The position numbers were made by a program, and so were the translations under genes. The notes under the pieces were generated by a model. The model did not search any database. It was not told where the DNA came from and saw only the letters and a program-made list of their open reading frames with translations. This document shows positions 17,086 to 26,001 of a DNA stretch of 64,000 nucleotides, one piece after another. The first letter of the stretch is position 1. Each line of letters opens with the position of its first letter. Source of the stretch: Streptomyces odontomachi (GTDB lineage: Bacteria > Actinomycetota > Actinomycetes > Streptomycetales > Streptomycetaceae); NCBI RefSeq assembly GCF_024435355.1, contig NZ_JAMJWG010000010.1, positions 124,001 to 188,000 on the forward strand. Reading direction: 5' to 3'.

Positions 17086-17664
17086 ATGGTTGATGACGAT
17101 CTCGGCGTCCGCCCCCGACGCTCCGACGTGACCCGCAGCGCGATCCTCGCCGCGGCCCGCGAACGCTTCGCCGCCGACGGCTACGAACGCGCGACGATCC
17201 GGGCGATCGCCCGGGACGCCGGGATCGATCCGTCGATGGTCATGCGCTACTACGGCAACAAGGAGGGCCTTTTCGCCGCAGCCGTCGAGTTCGACCTGCA
17301 CCTTCCCGACCTGGCCGGGGTCCCGCACGAAGACGTCGGGCAGGTGCTCGTGCGGCACTTCCTCCAGGTGTGGGAGGAGACCGATGTGCTGCCCGCACTG
17401 TTGCGGGTCGGCACGACCAACACCCCCGCCGCCGAACGCACCCAGGAGATCTTCAAGCTGCAACTGCTGCCGGTGGCCCGCACGGTCGGCCCCGACCCGG
17501 CCGAGGCACCGGTGCGTGCCGCACTGTGCGCGTCGCAGATCCTGGGGATGGCGCTGACCCGGTACGTTCTACGCTTCCCACCCGCGGAAGCGATGAGCCA
17601 CGACGAGGTCGTGGCCTGGCTGGCCCCCACCGTCCAGCGTTACCTGACGGCTCCGAGGCCGTGA
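17086..17664 (+). CDS. TetR-family transcriptional regulator
   Basis: 192 residues. The N-terminal helix-turn-helix is clear: TRSAILAAARERFAADGYER, then TIRAIARDAGIDPSMVMRYY and GNKEGLFAAAVE, with a ligand-binding C-terminal domain. ATG 17086 directly follows the third CAAC-N4-GTTG site. The last codons (CCG AGG CCG TGA) lie inside the first units of the following octamer repeat, which supplies the stop codon. It most likely represses itself and the divergent monooxygenase. Confidence 0.92.
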   Translation: MVDDDLGVRPRRSDVTRSAILAAARERFAADGYERATIRAIARDAGIDPSMVMRYYGNKEGLFAAAVEFDLHLPDLAGVPHEDVGQVLVRHFLQVWEETDVLPALLRVGTTNTPAAERTQEIFKLQLLPVARTVGPDPAEAPVRAALCASQILGMALTRYVLRFPPAEAMSHDEVVAWLAPTVQRYLTAPRP

Positions 17665-17782
17665 GGCCGTGAGGCCGTGAGGCCGTGAGGCCGTGAGGCC
17701 GTGAGGCCGTGAGGCCGTGAGGCCGTGAGGCCGTGAGGCCGTGAGGCCGTGAGGCCGTGAGGCCGTGAGGCCGTGAGGCCGT
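17655..17782. repeat. Perfect tandem repeat, 16 x GAGGCCGT
   Basis: The 128 bp are exactly sixteen uninterrupted copies of GAGGCCGT. The array begins within the last codons of the TetR gene and ends about 107 bp from the stop of the opposing small membrane protein gene. An 8-bp unit shifts frame with each copy gained or lost, but the TetR stop is formed by the first two units and so would be unaffected. Confidence 0.97.
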
Positions 17783-17888
17783 GTCGCTGCTTTGCCGTAC
17801 CCGTTCGGCCACGGGAAGTGTCCCTGGGACGGGCACGACAACCGGGGCCACCGGCGGATGCCGGGGCCCCGGAGGAAGAACTGTCGTG

Positions 17889-18158
17889 TCAGCCCTGCTT
17901 CTGCTGCTTCTGGCCTCTGTTGTGTCCGAGCGTCACCAGCCCCGCGATGACCAAGAAGATCGCCAGCGGGATCAGCACGTAGAGGCCCAGCGTCTGGGCT
18001 ACCGACAGACCGGAGCCCGGATCGTCGCCGTCGTCGCGGGTGAGCGCGAGAACGGGGGACGTCATGAGCAGCGTCATCAGCGTCGTGCCGGCCGCCAGGG
18101 CGCCGGCACGCAGGGCCGGCCGATGGCGCCGGGCCTGCTGGGCGTTTCTCTTCTCCAC
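17889..18158 (-). CDS. Small membrane protein, unknown function
   Basis: 89 residues from GTG 18158 (VEKRNAQQARRHRP). A basic N-terminus is followed by a hydrophobic segment ending SPVLALT, which may be a signal peptide or first helix. After a short acidic loop (DDGDDPG) comes a second helix, YVLIPLAIFLVIAGLVTLG, and a basic Gln/Lys tail. The GTG at 18191 would add 11 residues; neither start has a strong ribosome site. Such short proteins are common in Streptomyces and I do not recognise a function. Confidence 0.7.
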   Translation of the reverse strand: MEKRNAQQARRHRPALRAGALAAGTTLMTLLMTSPVLALTRDDGDDPGSGLSVAQTLGLYVLIPLAIFLVIAGLVTLGHNRGQKQQKQG

Positions 18159-18222
18159 CCTGCAAACGTAGCGAACGCCCGCCGGGTCCACGCGCCCGGG
18201 GTGCCCCGCACCGCCGCGCGCC

Positions 18223-20772
18223 TCACTCCTCCTGCCGCAGCACCGACAGCAGCCCGTGCAGCCGGGACGAGGCGGCCAGCTGCTCCAGGGTGAGCGGGCG
18301 GCCGGTCGGATCGGCCACCGGGAGCCGCCAGTTCGGGTACTCCTGCCAGGTCCCGGGCACGTTCTGGGGGCGCCGGTCGCCCACCCCGTCCGGCAGCCAG
18401 ACGCCGATCATGCGGGCCGGGGTCCTCGCCAGGAAGCGGTAGAGCGCACGGACGCGCTCCTCCTCTCCGGCGTACTGGAACGTCTCGGGGTGCTCGGCCT
18501 CTCCGGGCTGTGCTCCCGAGGCTTCCCCGGAGCCCTCGGCGGAGTCCTCTGCGCCCCCGGAGTCCCCGACGAGGAAGTCGTCCGTGTCCTCGTAGAGCAG
18601 GCCGAGCCGGGCGAGCAGTTCCAGCCACTCCGCGATATCGGTCGCTGCGGCGTTCTGCTCCTCCTCGAGCGGGTGGGTCAGCAGGTCGAGACGGTGTCGC
18701 AGGATCACGTCCGAGCCGGTCAGCCGGGCCGCGGTGGGGGGCAGGTCATGGGTGGTGAGGGTGGCCAGGCAGTCGGGGCGCCAGCGTTCCGGCGGCAGCG
18801 GTCGTCCCGCGCCGGTGCCGCCTTCGGAGCCTCCGGCGTCGACGTCCGCTCCGGCGGTCTCCTCGACCGTGGCGCCGGTGTCGTCGTCCGTCGTCCGTTC
18901 GAACCACAGCACGCTGGTGCCCAGCACCCCGTGCGCGCGCAGAGTCTCGCGCACGCCGGGCGCCACGGTGCCCAGGTCCTCGCCGATCACGACGGCGCCC
19001 GTGCGGTGCGCCTCCAGGGCGAGGACGGCGAGCATCGCCTCCGAGTCGTAGTGCACGTACGTCCCCTCGGTGGGCTCCTCCCCCTGCGGGATCCACCAGA
19101 GCCGGAACAGGCCCATGACGTGGTCGATACGCAGCCCACCGGCGCGCCGGAACAGCGCGCGCAGCAGACGTCGATAGGGGGCGTAGCCGGACGCGGCGAG
19201 CCGATCGGGGCGCCATGGGGGCAGGCCCCAGTCCTGACCGCGGCGGTTGAAGGCGTCCGGCGGCGCGCCGAGGGACGTGCCCCGGGCCAGGTAGTCCTGC
19301 TGCGCCCAGGCGTCGGCGCCCGACGGGTGCACGCCGATCGCGAGGTCGTGCACGATGCCCACCGGCATGCCCGCGGCACGCGCGGCGCGCTGTGCGGCGG
19401 CGAGTTGGCCGTCGGCGAGCCAGGCGAGCCGGCTGTGGAAGTCGACGCGGTCGAGCAGCTCACGCCGGGCGCGTGCGGTGGCCGCCGAGTGGGGATCGTG
19501 TAAGTCATCCGGCCACTTCGCCCAGTCGGGGCCGTGCACCTCGGCGAGCGCGCACCAGGTGGCGTGGTCCTCCAGCGCCTGGCCCGCGGCGGCGAGGAAG
19601 TCGGTGTACGCGGCCTGCCGGCCGGGACCGAGCGGGACCTGGCAGACCAGTTCCAGGGCCTGCCGTTTGAGCGCCCAGACCGCGTCGCGGTCGATGAGTG
19701 CGCCCTCGTGCAGCACCGCCTCGCGCAACCGGGCCGCGCGCCGCGCCAGGCCGTCGACCGTGGCACGCGCCCCGGCGTCCAGGTAGGCGTATTCGGGGAC
19801 GTCCTCGATGCGCAGGTGGACGGGGTCGGGCACGTACCGGGAGGAGGGCCGGTACGGCGACGGATCTCCCGGCTCCCCCGGCACCCCGCTGTGCAACGGG
19901 TTGACCTGGACGAACCCGGCACCGCCCCGCCGCCCGGCCCACGCCGCGAGCTCGGCCAGATCGCCGAGGTCGCCCATTCCCCAGGACCGCTCGGACAGCA
20001 CCGAGTACAGCTGCACCAGCAGGCCGTGGATGCGGGAGGGGTGGGCGGCTACACGGGTGCCGGCGGGGACCTCGTCGGGCCGGTGGTGAAGGGTGGCGCC
20101 GACGTCCGGCATCCGCGCCGGGGCGACGACGAGGTGGACGCGGACGGTGCGCCGATCGGGGGCGGTGGCGGTGAGGCTGTGCACCCCCAGCGGGAGGGGC
20201 GGGACGGCAGCCGCCGCGTCCAACCCGGACTGCCGGTCGGGGCCTTGCCGGCCGGGCTCCGGCTGGTCGGACTCCGACGGGCCAGGTTCCGGCTGGTCGG
20301 GGGGCTCCGGCTGGTCGGGGCCCGGCCGGCCGGGTTCCGGCTGCTGTTCCGCTGCCTGGGCCTCGCCCGTTTCGGGAAGCCGTTCCCGTTCTCCTTCTTC
20401 CGGGCCCTGGGCCGCTTCCCGAGGTCGGGCCTCCGCCGACGGCCGGCGTGGTGGGCCGGCCTTCGGGGTCGTCCAGGCGTGCGTGTCCCCCTGCTCGGTG
20501 TCGACCCGGAGTCGGGTGCCGGGCGGCAGGTCGGCGAAGGCCCACGGCTCGTGGCCCTGCCACCACACGACGGTGGGTGGCAGGAGCCGGGTGATGAGTT
20601 CCGTCTCGCGCAGCGTCAGGGCGCTCCGTACCGCCTCGGGCGTGCTCGCGTCGACGCCCAGCGCCGCCAGTGCCGCGATCACCGCGGCGTCCGAGACCGT
20701 GACCGTAGGGCCCGGGGACGGCGAGTACGAGGTGGCCACGCCGTGCAGCTCGGCGAGCCGGGTCAAGGGCAT
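18223..20772 (-). CDS. malQ: 4-alpha-glucanotransferase (amylomaltase)
   Basis: 849 residues, GH77. The enzyme transfers alpha-1,4-glucan segments between maltooligosaccharides in glycogen/maltodextrin metabolism. Catalytic signatures are present: GLRIDHVMGLFRLWW (nucleophile Asp), VIGEDLGTV (acid/base Glu) and TTHDLPP (stabilising Asp). An actinobacterial N-terminal domain precedes GH77; near residues 110-185 lies a disordered Pro/Glu/Gln/Asp-rich insertion with DQPEP repeats. Start is ATG 20772, overlapping the TGA of the upstream gene by one base (TGATG), which implies translational coupling. A longer in-frame extension to 21186 reads the upstream gene out of frame and is not used. Another short acidic insertion (EDSAEGSGEASGAQPGEAEH) is seen near the C-terminus. 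Confidence 0.93.
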   Translation of the reverse strand: MPLTRLAELHGVATSYSPSPGPTVTVSDAAVIAALAALGVDASTPEAVRSALTLRETELITRLLPPTVVWWQGHEPWAFADLPPGTRLRVDTEQGDTHAWTTPKAGPPRRPSAEARPREAAQGPEEGERERLPETGEAQAAEQQPEPGRPGPDQPEPPDQPEPGPSESDQPEPGRQGPDRQSGLDAAAAVPPLPLGVHSLTATAPDRRTVRVHLVVAPARMPDVGATLHHRPDEVPAGTRVAAHPSRIHGLLVQLYSVLSERSWGMGDLGDLAELAAWAGRRGGAGFVQVNPLHSGVPGEPGDPSPYRPSSRYVPDPVHLRIEDVPEYAYLDAGARATVDGLARRAARLREAVLHEGALIDRDAVWALKRQALELVCQVPLGPGRQAAYTDFLAAAGQALEDHATWCALAEVHGPDWAKWPDDLHDPHSAATARARRELLDRVDFHSRLAWLADGQLAAAQRAARAAGMPVGIVHDLAIGVHPSGADAWAQQDYLARGTSLGAPPDAFNRRGQDWGLPPWRPDRLAASGYAPYRRLLRALFRRAGGLRIDHVMGLFRLWWIPQGEEPTEGTYVHYDSEAMLAVLALEAHRTGAVVIGEDLGTVAPGVRETLRAHGVLGTSVLWFERTTDDDTGATVEETAGADVDAGGSEGGTGAGRPLPPERWRPDCLATLTTHDLPPTAARLTGSDVILRHRLDLLTHPLEEEQNAAATDIAEWLELLARLGLLYEDTDDFLVGDSGGAEDSAEGSGEASGAQPGEAEHPETFQYAGEEERVRALYRFLARTPARMIGVWLPDGVGDRRPQNVPGTWQEYPNWRLPVADPTGRPLTLEQLAASSRLHGLLSVLRQEE

Positions 20773-21140
20773 CAGTCCACCGACGGATCCGTGCCCGCGG
20801 CCGTACCGGCGGCGGTCGGCTCGCTGGTGAGGGGGGCGGCGTCGGCGAGCGGTGGCTCGCTGGTCAGGGGGGCGGCGTCGGCCAGCGGTGGCTCGCTGGT
20901 CAGGGGGGCCTCGACTTCGGTGCCTTCGGCGGTGAAGGAACCCGGCTCCTGCGGGGCGGAGAACTGGGCCGGTACGGCGGTCAGGGTGCGGGCGGGCACG
21001 CCGAGGATGGCGGGGGCGTGAGGGGCGGTCGGGCGATGCGGACGATACGGGCTGCCTGGAACCAGCGTCGGGTCCGTGCGGTCCGTACCGCCCGGGCGTT
21101 TGGAAGGTGCCGAGGGCAGAAGGTGCGCCGATGCGGCCAC
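20772..21140 (-). CDS. Uncharacterised repeat-bearing protein coupled to malQ
   Basis: 122 residues, Pro/Ala/Thr-rich with no recognised domain, signal peptide or membrane segment. The case for a real gene is an excellent ribosome site (AAGGAGG, six bases before GTG 21140), GC-rich third positions and TGATG overlap with malQ. The C-terminal part contains the 12-residue repeat APLTSEPPLADA two to three times. It could be a short translated leader for malQ or a linker-like regulatory protein. I do not recognise a homologue. Confidence 0.6.
   Translation of the reverse strand: MAASAHLLPSAPSKRPGGTDRTDPTLVPGSPYRPHRPTAPHAPAILGVPARTLTAVPAQFSAPQEPGSFTAEGTEVEAPLTSEPPLADAAPLTSEPPLADAAPLTSEPTAAGTAAGTDPSVD
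20819..20916. repeat. 36-bp coding tandem repeat
   Basis: Units begin with GCTCGCTGGT at 20819, 20855 and 20891, a period of exactly 36 bp; the third unit is partial. They lie within the 122-residue protein and preserve its frame. Confidence 0.85.
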
Positions 21141-21481
21141 GGTGGGCCTCCTTGTCAGGGGCGGCAGGTCTGGTCCGAGGCAGCACCTACCCAGCAGGCT
21201 CCACCACAGACGTACTCCGCCTCTCAACGTGTTCCTGTTCACATTCTGTCTCACACACCGTGGTGGACCAAGCACGCCACGTGCCTATAACGTGCACTTC
21301 GCCTCTCCTGACGGCACATCAGTCACCCCCGTTGACAGGGTGCCGCCGGGGTGGTGGGCTCGACGGCCCACCTCCACATCACCCCATTGCCCCACCCCGC
21401 GGTGAGCATGCCGGCAGAGGTCGTCACCGCAGCGGTCAACAGGCCGCGTAGATCACCACACCACGGAAGGGGAGAAGACCT
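21141..21481. other. Divergent intergenic region before the GH84 gene
   Basis: It holds the 5' regions of the malQ unit and the secreted glycosidase. A TTGACA hexamer at 21332-21337 could be a -35 element for the glycosidase, but no good -10 is found at 17-18 bp. No gene is supported. Confidence 0.45.
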
Positions 21482-24400
21482 GTGCGACTGGGGCGCAGGA
21501 AGCGGGCGGCCGCCGTCGCGGTCGCCGTCATCGCGGGCGCGTTCGGCACCACCGGAAGCCAGGCGACCACGAGACCCACGGGCGCCCCGGCCGCCAGCCC
21601 CGACGGCTGGGCCGGCGATCCCGGCCAGGACGACGCATCGGGTGCGGCCCACGCGCCCGAACGGCCGGCCGCCCCAGCCGGCACCGCTTCCGGCGACCCC
21701 GCGCCCCGCAGCGGCTCCCCCGCGCTGCCCGCGCGCACGCACGCCGCCTCCGACACGCCCGCCGTGTGGCCGCGGCCGCAGTGGATGCGGGCCCGCGGTC
21801 ACGCCATCCGGGTGAGCGACGACGTCGTCCTGGTCACGGACCGCGACCGGCGCACCGACCCGTACGCCCTGGACGACCTGCGGACCCTGCTGCGTGCTGC
21901 GGGGGCCCGGCGGATCACGGAGGTGTCCGACGACGCCCGACTGCCCGGCGGCACCGATCTGGTGGTCCGGGTCGGCGCTGACACGTCGAACAGCGGCTTC
22001 CCGACCAGCGCGCACGGTCCCGCGTCCCCGCTGGCCGATGCGCTGCGCGGGCTGCACGCCCCGGGCCGCGGCGATCTGCCGTCCGGCGGCTACCGGCTCG
22101 CCGTGGGACGGCTCGCCGGCCGGGACACGGTGGCCCTGGCGGGCGTCGGCCCGGACGGGCTCTTCCACGGGGTGCAGACGCTGCGGCAGCTGTTCGACGG
22201 CCGCCGGATCGCCGCGGCGGTGGTGCGGGACTGGCCGGCCACGCCGGTGCGCGGCCTGACCGAGGGGTTCTACGGCACCCCGTGGACCCTCGAACAACGC
22301 CTCGACCAGGTCGACTTCCTGGGCCGCAGCAAGCAGAACCGTTACCTGTACGCACCGGGCGACGACCCCTACCGCCAGGCGCGCTGGCGCGAGCCCTACC
22401 CCGCCGAGCAGCGCGCCGACTTCCGCACCCTGGCCGAGCGCGCCCGCCGCAACCACGTCACGCTCGCCTGGGCGGTGGCCCCCGGGCAGGCCATGTGTCT
22501 GGCCTCGGACGACGACGTACGCGCGCTGAACCGCAAGATCGACGCGATGTGGGCGCTGGGCGTGCGCGCCGTCCAGTTGCAGTTCCAGGACGTCAGCTAC
22601 AGCGAATGGCACTGCGCCGAGGACGCCGACGCCTTCGGCTCGGGGCCCGAGGCGGCCGCACGGGCGCAGGCCCGGGTGGCGAACGCGGTGGCCCGGCACC
22701 TCGCGGAGCGCCATCCGGGCGCCGCGCCGCTCTCCGTGCTGCCGACCGAGTACTACCAGGACGGCGCCACCCCGTACCGCCGTGCGCTCGCCCGTCAGCT
22801 GGACGCCGCGGTGGAGGTGGCCTGGACCGGCGTCGGCGTGGTGCCGAGGACCATCACCGGGCAGGAGCTGGCCGGGGCCCGGGCCGCGTTCGGGCATCCC
22901 CTGGTCACGATGGACAACTACCCGGTCAACGACTTCGCGCAGGACCGGATCTTCCTGGGCCCCTACACGGGCCGCGCGGCAGCGGTCGCCGACGGCTCCG
23001 CCGCCCTGCTCGCCACCGCGATGCAACAGCCCGCCGCCTCCCGCATCCCCCTGTTCACCGCAGCCGACTTCGCCTGGAACCCGGACGACTACCGCCCCGA
23101 CGCCTCCTGGCAGGCCGCCATCGACGCGGCGGCCGACGAGACGACTGCTGCCGCGCGGCAGGACGCGGCGGGGACGGGCGGCAGCGACCCTGCCGCCCGC
23201 CGGGCCGCCGTGCGGGGGCTCGCGGAGAACGACGCCTCCTCGGTCCTGGGCGCCACCGAATCGGCCTCCCTGCGCCCCCTCGTCGACGCCTTCTGGGCGC
23301 AGCGCACGACGCCGCCCCCGGCCACGCACACGCGTGCTGGCACCGACCTCGCCGCGACACGGCTGCGCACGGCCTTCGGTGACCTGCGTGTCGCACCGGA
23401 CCGGTTGCGCGGCACCGCGCTCGGTGACGAGCTGCGGCCCTGGCTCGACCAGCTGGCGGCGTACGGCGCCGCCGGGCAGGCGGCGGTCGACATGCTGGCC
23501 GCCCAGGCGGACGGCGACGGCGCGGCGGCCTGGGCGCACGCGCAACGACTCGAACGGCTGCGCACCGGCATCACGGCCCGCAAGGTGACGGTCGGCAAGG
23601 GCGTGCTCGACCCGTTCCTGGACCGTGCCCAGCAGGCGTACGACAGCTGGACGGGCCTGGACCGGCTCCACCGGGAGCAGGGCGAGAAGCAGCTCACCGT
23701 CGACGGCACGACCGTGCACGTCGCCCACCCCCGTGCGCTGGGCACCGTGACGGTGCTGGCCGCGGCGGGCAGCACGGGACAGGTCGAGGTCCATGTGCCG
23801 GGCGGGGGCTGGCACCGCCTGGGTGCCCTCGCGGCGAGCGGCTGGACGGAACGGGACACGAAGCAGGCCGCACCCCGCCTCCCCCGGCACGCGCGCGTGG
23901 ACGCCGTCCGGGTCGCCGGCGCCCCCGCGGGGGCGGTGCGGCAGGTCATCCCGTGGTTCACCGACGGCCCCGCGTCCCGCTTCGGCCTGGTCAGGGCGGA
24001 GGCGGACGCGGCGATCGGCGGGGACCCTGTGCAGCTGTCGGCGCGGCTGACGTCGCTGCGCCCCGGCACGGTGCACGGGAAACTCGTCATGCAGCGGCCG
24101 GAGGGCTTCACGGTGCACCTCCCCGCGGAAACGGTGCTCCCGCGCGGCGCCGAGGTCACCGTGCCCGTGACGGTGTCGGTGGCCCCGGGTACCCGCGCCG
24201 GGGCCTACCAGATCCCGTTCACCTTCGGGGACAGGACGCGGATCGTGACGGTACGGGCCTTTCCGCGCACCGCGGGACCCGACCTGGCGCACGGTGCACG
24301 GGCCGACTCGTCGGGCGACGAGACCCCGGACTTCCCCGCGTCGGCCGCCGTGGACGGCGATCCCGACACCCGCTGGTCGTCCCCGGTGCGGGACGACGCC

Positions 24401-24670
24401 TGGTGGCAGGTCCGCCTCGCCCGGCCGGCACGGCTCGGTGCGGTGGTGCTGCGCTGGCAGGACGCCTACGCGCGGGCGTACCGGGTGCAGGTCTCGACGG
24501 ACGGCAGGACCTGGCGCACCGCCGCGACGGTACGGGACGGCGCCGGTGGCGCCGAGACGGTCCGCATGGACGCCCCCCACGTCCGCTACCTCCGCATCCA
24601 GGGCATCCACCGAGCCACCCGGTACGGCTACTCACTGTGGTCGGTACAGGCGTACGCGGTGGCCGACTGA
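21482..24670 (+). CDS. Secreted beta-N-acetylglucosaminidase-like GH84 protein
   Basis: 1062 residues. A signal peptide of type MRLGRRKRAAAVAVAVIAGA is followed by a Pro/Ala-rich linker. Residues near 110-240 form the N-terminal GH20b-like domain. The GH84 barrel begins with GLTEGFYGTPWTLEQRLDQV near 258. The tandem catalytic position of GH84 is normally Asp-Asp; here it reads Q369-D370 in QFQDVSYSEW. A NEW3-like beta domain lies near 840-925, and a discoidin/CBM32-type domain closes the protein (AAVDGDPDTRWSS, WWQVRL, VQVSTDGRTW). GTG 21482 has GGGGAG upstream. Substitution of the first aspartate weakens the activity prediction. A role in GlcNAc-containing polymer turnover is inferred. Confidence 0.85.
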   Translation: MRLGRRKRAAAVAVAVIAGAFGTTGSQATTRPTGAPAASPDGWAGDPGQDDASGAAHAPERPAAPAGTASGDPAPRSGSPALPARTHAASDTPAVWPRPQWMRARGHAIRVSDDVVLVTDRDRRTDPYALDDLRTLLRAAGARRITEVSDDARLPGGTDLVVRVGADTSNSGFPTSAHGPASPLADALRGLHAPGRGDLPSGGYRLAVGRLAGRDTVALAGVGPDGLFHGVQTLRQLFDGRRIAAAVVRDWPATPVRGLTEGFYGTPWTLEQRLDQVDFLGRSKQNRYLYAPGDDPYRQARWREPYPAEQRADFRTLAERARRNHVTLAWAVAPGQAMCLASDDDVRALNRKIDAMWALGVRAVQLQFQDVSYSEWHCAEDADAFGSGPEAAARAQARVANAVARHLAERHPGAAPLSVLPTEYYQDGATPYRRALARQLDAAVEVAWTGVGVVPRTITGQELAGARAAFGHPLVTMDNYPVNDFAQDRIFLGPYTGRAAAVADGSAALLATAMQQPAASRIPLFTAADFAWNPDDYRPDASWQAAIDAAADETTAAARQDAAGTGGSDPAARRAAVRGLAENDASSVLGATESASLRPLVDAFWAQRTTPPPATHTRAGTDLAATRLRTAFGDLRVAPDRLRGTALGDELRPWLDQLAAYGAAGQAAVDMLAAQADGDGAAAWAHAQRLERLRTGITARKVTVGKGVLDPFLDRAQQAYDSWTGLDRLHREQGEKQLTVDGTTVHVAHPRALGTVTVLAAAGSTGQVEVHVPGGGWHRLGALAASGWTERDTKQAAPRLPRHARVDAVRVAGAPAGAVRQVIPWFTDGPASRFGLVRAEADAAIGGDPVQLSARLTSLRPGTVHGKLVMQRPEGFTVHLPAETVLPRGAEVTVPVTVSVAPGTRAGAYQIPFTFGDRTRIVTVRAFPRTAGPDLAHGARADSSGDETPDFPASAAVDGDPDTRWSSPVRDDAWWQVRLARPARLGAVVLRWQDAYARAYRVQVSTDGRTWRTAATVRDGAGGAETVRMDAPHVRYLRIQGIHRATRYGYSLWSVQAYAVAD

Positions 24671-25003
24671 CCGGTGGCCCGGTCGGCCCGGGCTGCGCCT
24701 TCGGGGTCGTGACGATCTGCCGGCTTCGTGGTGGCTGATCGCGCAGTTCCCCGCGCCCCTTTTCAGTGCGCCTCCGGCGCCCGATAGCCAACCGGCGCCG
24801 GAGGCGCCCGAAAGGGGCGCGGGGAACTGCGCGCCCGACCACAACGAACCCGCAGATCGCCACCCGCCGAAAAGGGGCAGCCCGGACCGCCGGGCCACCG
24901 TCCTGCGGGGACGCGACCGCCGGGACCACCGCCCCGCAGGGGCACACCGCACCGCCCGCGGACCCGCGAACCGTCGTCCCCGGACCACCCGGAGGACGAC
25001 AAA
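24671..25003. other. Gap after the GH84 gene
   Basis: No gene is supported. It is dominated by an inverted pair of the dispersed element and GC-rich filler between the convergent glycosidase and HNH genes. Confidence 0.65.
24711..24862. repeat. Dispersed element, inverted pair
   Basis: The left arm ends GCGCAGTTCCCCGCGCCCC (about 24739-24759). The right arm begins AAAGGGGCGCGGGGAACTGC (24812-24831). Flanking bases also pair (CGATCTGCC... with ...GCAGATCG), giving a long imperfect hairpin with a GC-rich inner stem of GCCTCCGGCGCC type. Confidence 0.8.
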
Positions 25004-25042
25004 GGCCCGGATCGTCAGGCAGAAATGCCATCGATCCGGGCC
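25004..25042 (-). terminator. Terminator overlapping the 3' end of the HNH gene
   Basis: GGCCCGGATCG (25004-25014) pairs perfectly with CGATCCGGGCC (25032-25042). One arm lies within the last codons of the HNH gene, and the stop codon is in the loop. Confidence 0.7.
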
Positions 25043-25551
25043 AGGGCGTCGTCCGCGCCGTACGGCTGCAAGTAGGGCAACCAGCGCGGGTCCCTATGCC
25101 CCGTGCCGATGATGCGCCAGGCCAGGCCCGACGGCGGCGCCGGCTTGTGCCGTAGCCGCCAGCCCAGCTCCATCAGGTGACGGTCGGCCTTGACGTGGTT
25201 GCAACGACGGCAGGAGGCGACCACGTTGTCCCAGACGTGCTGACCGCCGCGGCTGCGCGGAATGACGTGGTCGACGCTGGTTGCGACGCCACCGCAGTAC
25301 ATGCACCGGCCGCCGTCGCGGGCGAACAGGGCGCGGCGGGTGAGCGGCACGGGTCCGCGGTAGGGGACCTTCACGAACCTCTTGAGACGGACGACACTCG
25401 GGGCCGGGATGCTGACGGTGGCACTGTGCATAAAGGCGCCGGTCTCCTCGAGGGCAACAGCCTTGTTCTCAAGGACGAGGACGAGCGCGCGGCGAAGCGG
25501 TACGACGCCGAGAGGCTCGTACGACGCGTTGAGGACCAGGACATGCGGCAC
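25015..25551 (-). CDS. HNH endonuclease family protein
   Basis: 178 residues. The HNH core is C-x2-C (CMYCGG), then DHVIPRSRGG with the first catalytic His, WDNVV with Asn, and a second C-x2-C followed by His (CRRCNH); the four cysteines bind structural zinc. The N-terminal region (LVLNASYEPLGVVPLRRAL) is that of the widespread actinobacterial stand-alone HNH proteins, not a homing endonuclease. Cytoplasmic, biological target unknown. It is divergent from mscS with a 450-bp gap. No restriction or mobile genes are nearby. Confidence 0.9.
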   Translation of the reverse strand: MPHVLVLNASYEPLGVVPLRRALVLVLENKAVALEETGAFMHSATVSIPAPSVVRLKRFVKVPYRGPVPLTRRALFARDGGRCMYCGGVATSVDHVIPRSRGGQHVWDNVVASCRRCNHVKADRHLMELGWRLRHKPAPPSGLAWRIIGTGHRDPRWLPYLQPYGADDALARIDGISA

Positions 25552-26001
25552 GTATGCCTCCTTGTACGCCGGCGGCGCGTGGCTCGCGCCGGGACGATCT
25601 GTGCTTCAGTCTCCCCTCATGCCTGGTCGAAGCGCCAGCATGAACCGGTAACGGGCTGGAAGTGTTTTCCACCACACCACGTACATCCCCGTGTACGCAC
25701 CTCATGCATCCCCAGGTGAACCCTGTCTCTCCCTCGAACATCACGACGACGTCCGCACAATGCCCCGTTAGTGTGGTTGTGCCCGTACGGTGCGGACCCC
25801 GTCATGATCCCGTGATGACATTGGGCCCGCGAGCAGGTGCGATGGCCGCGGGGGCCACCGCACCGGGTGAGGGCGGTGTGCTCGCTGTGGAGCGCGCCCG
25901 TCCGGTCGCCGTGGCTCACCGCGCCGCGCCCACGATGTCGTCCCGGCAGCACACCACGCCACGGACGACCGCACGCCTGCACGTCCACGGAGGTACCCGC
26001 A
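25552..26001. other. Divergent gap between HNH and mscS
   Basis: No gene is supported. The left half is comparatively AT-richer (GGAAGTGTTTTCCACCACACC near 25658) and probably carries promoters for both genes. GGAGGT at 25989-25994 is the ribosome site of mscS. Confidence 0.5.

Noticed and set aside
20773..21186. 987-residue version of MalQ
   Set aside because: The extension is read from the overlapping upstream gene in another frame; GH77 homology begins near ATG 20772, which is preceded by a coupled stop.
21255..21275. DasR site before the GH84 gene
   Set aside because: TGGT-GG-ACCA has a 2-bp centre instead of the 4-bp centre of the DasR consensus.
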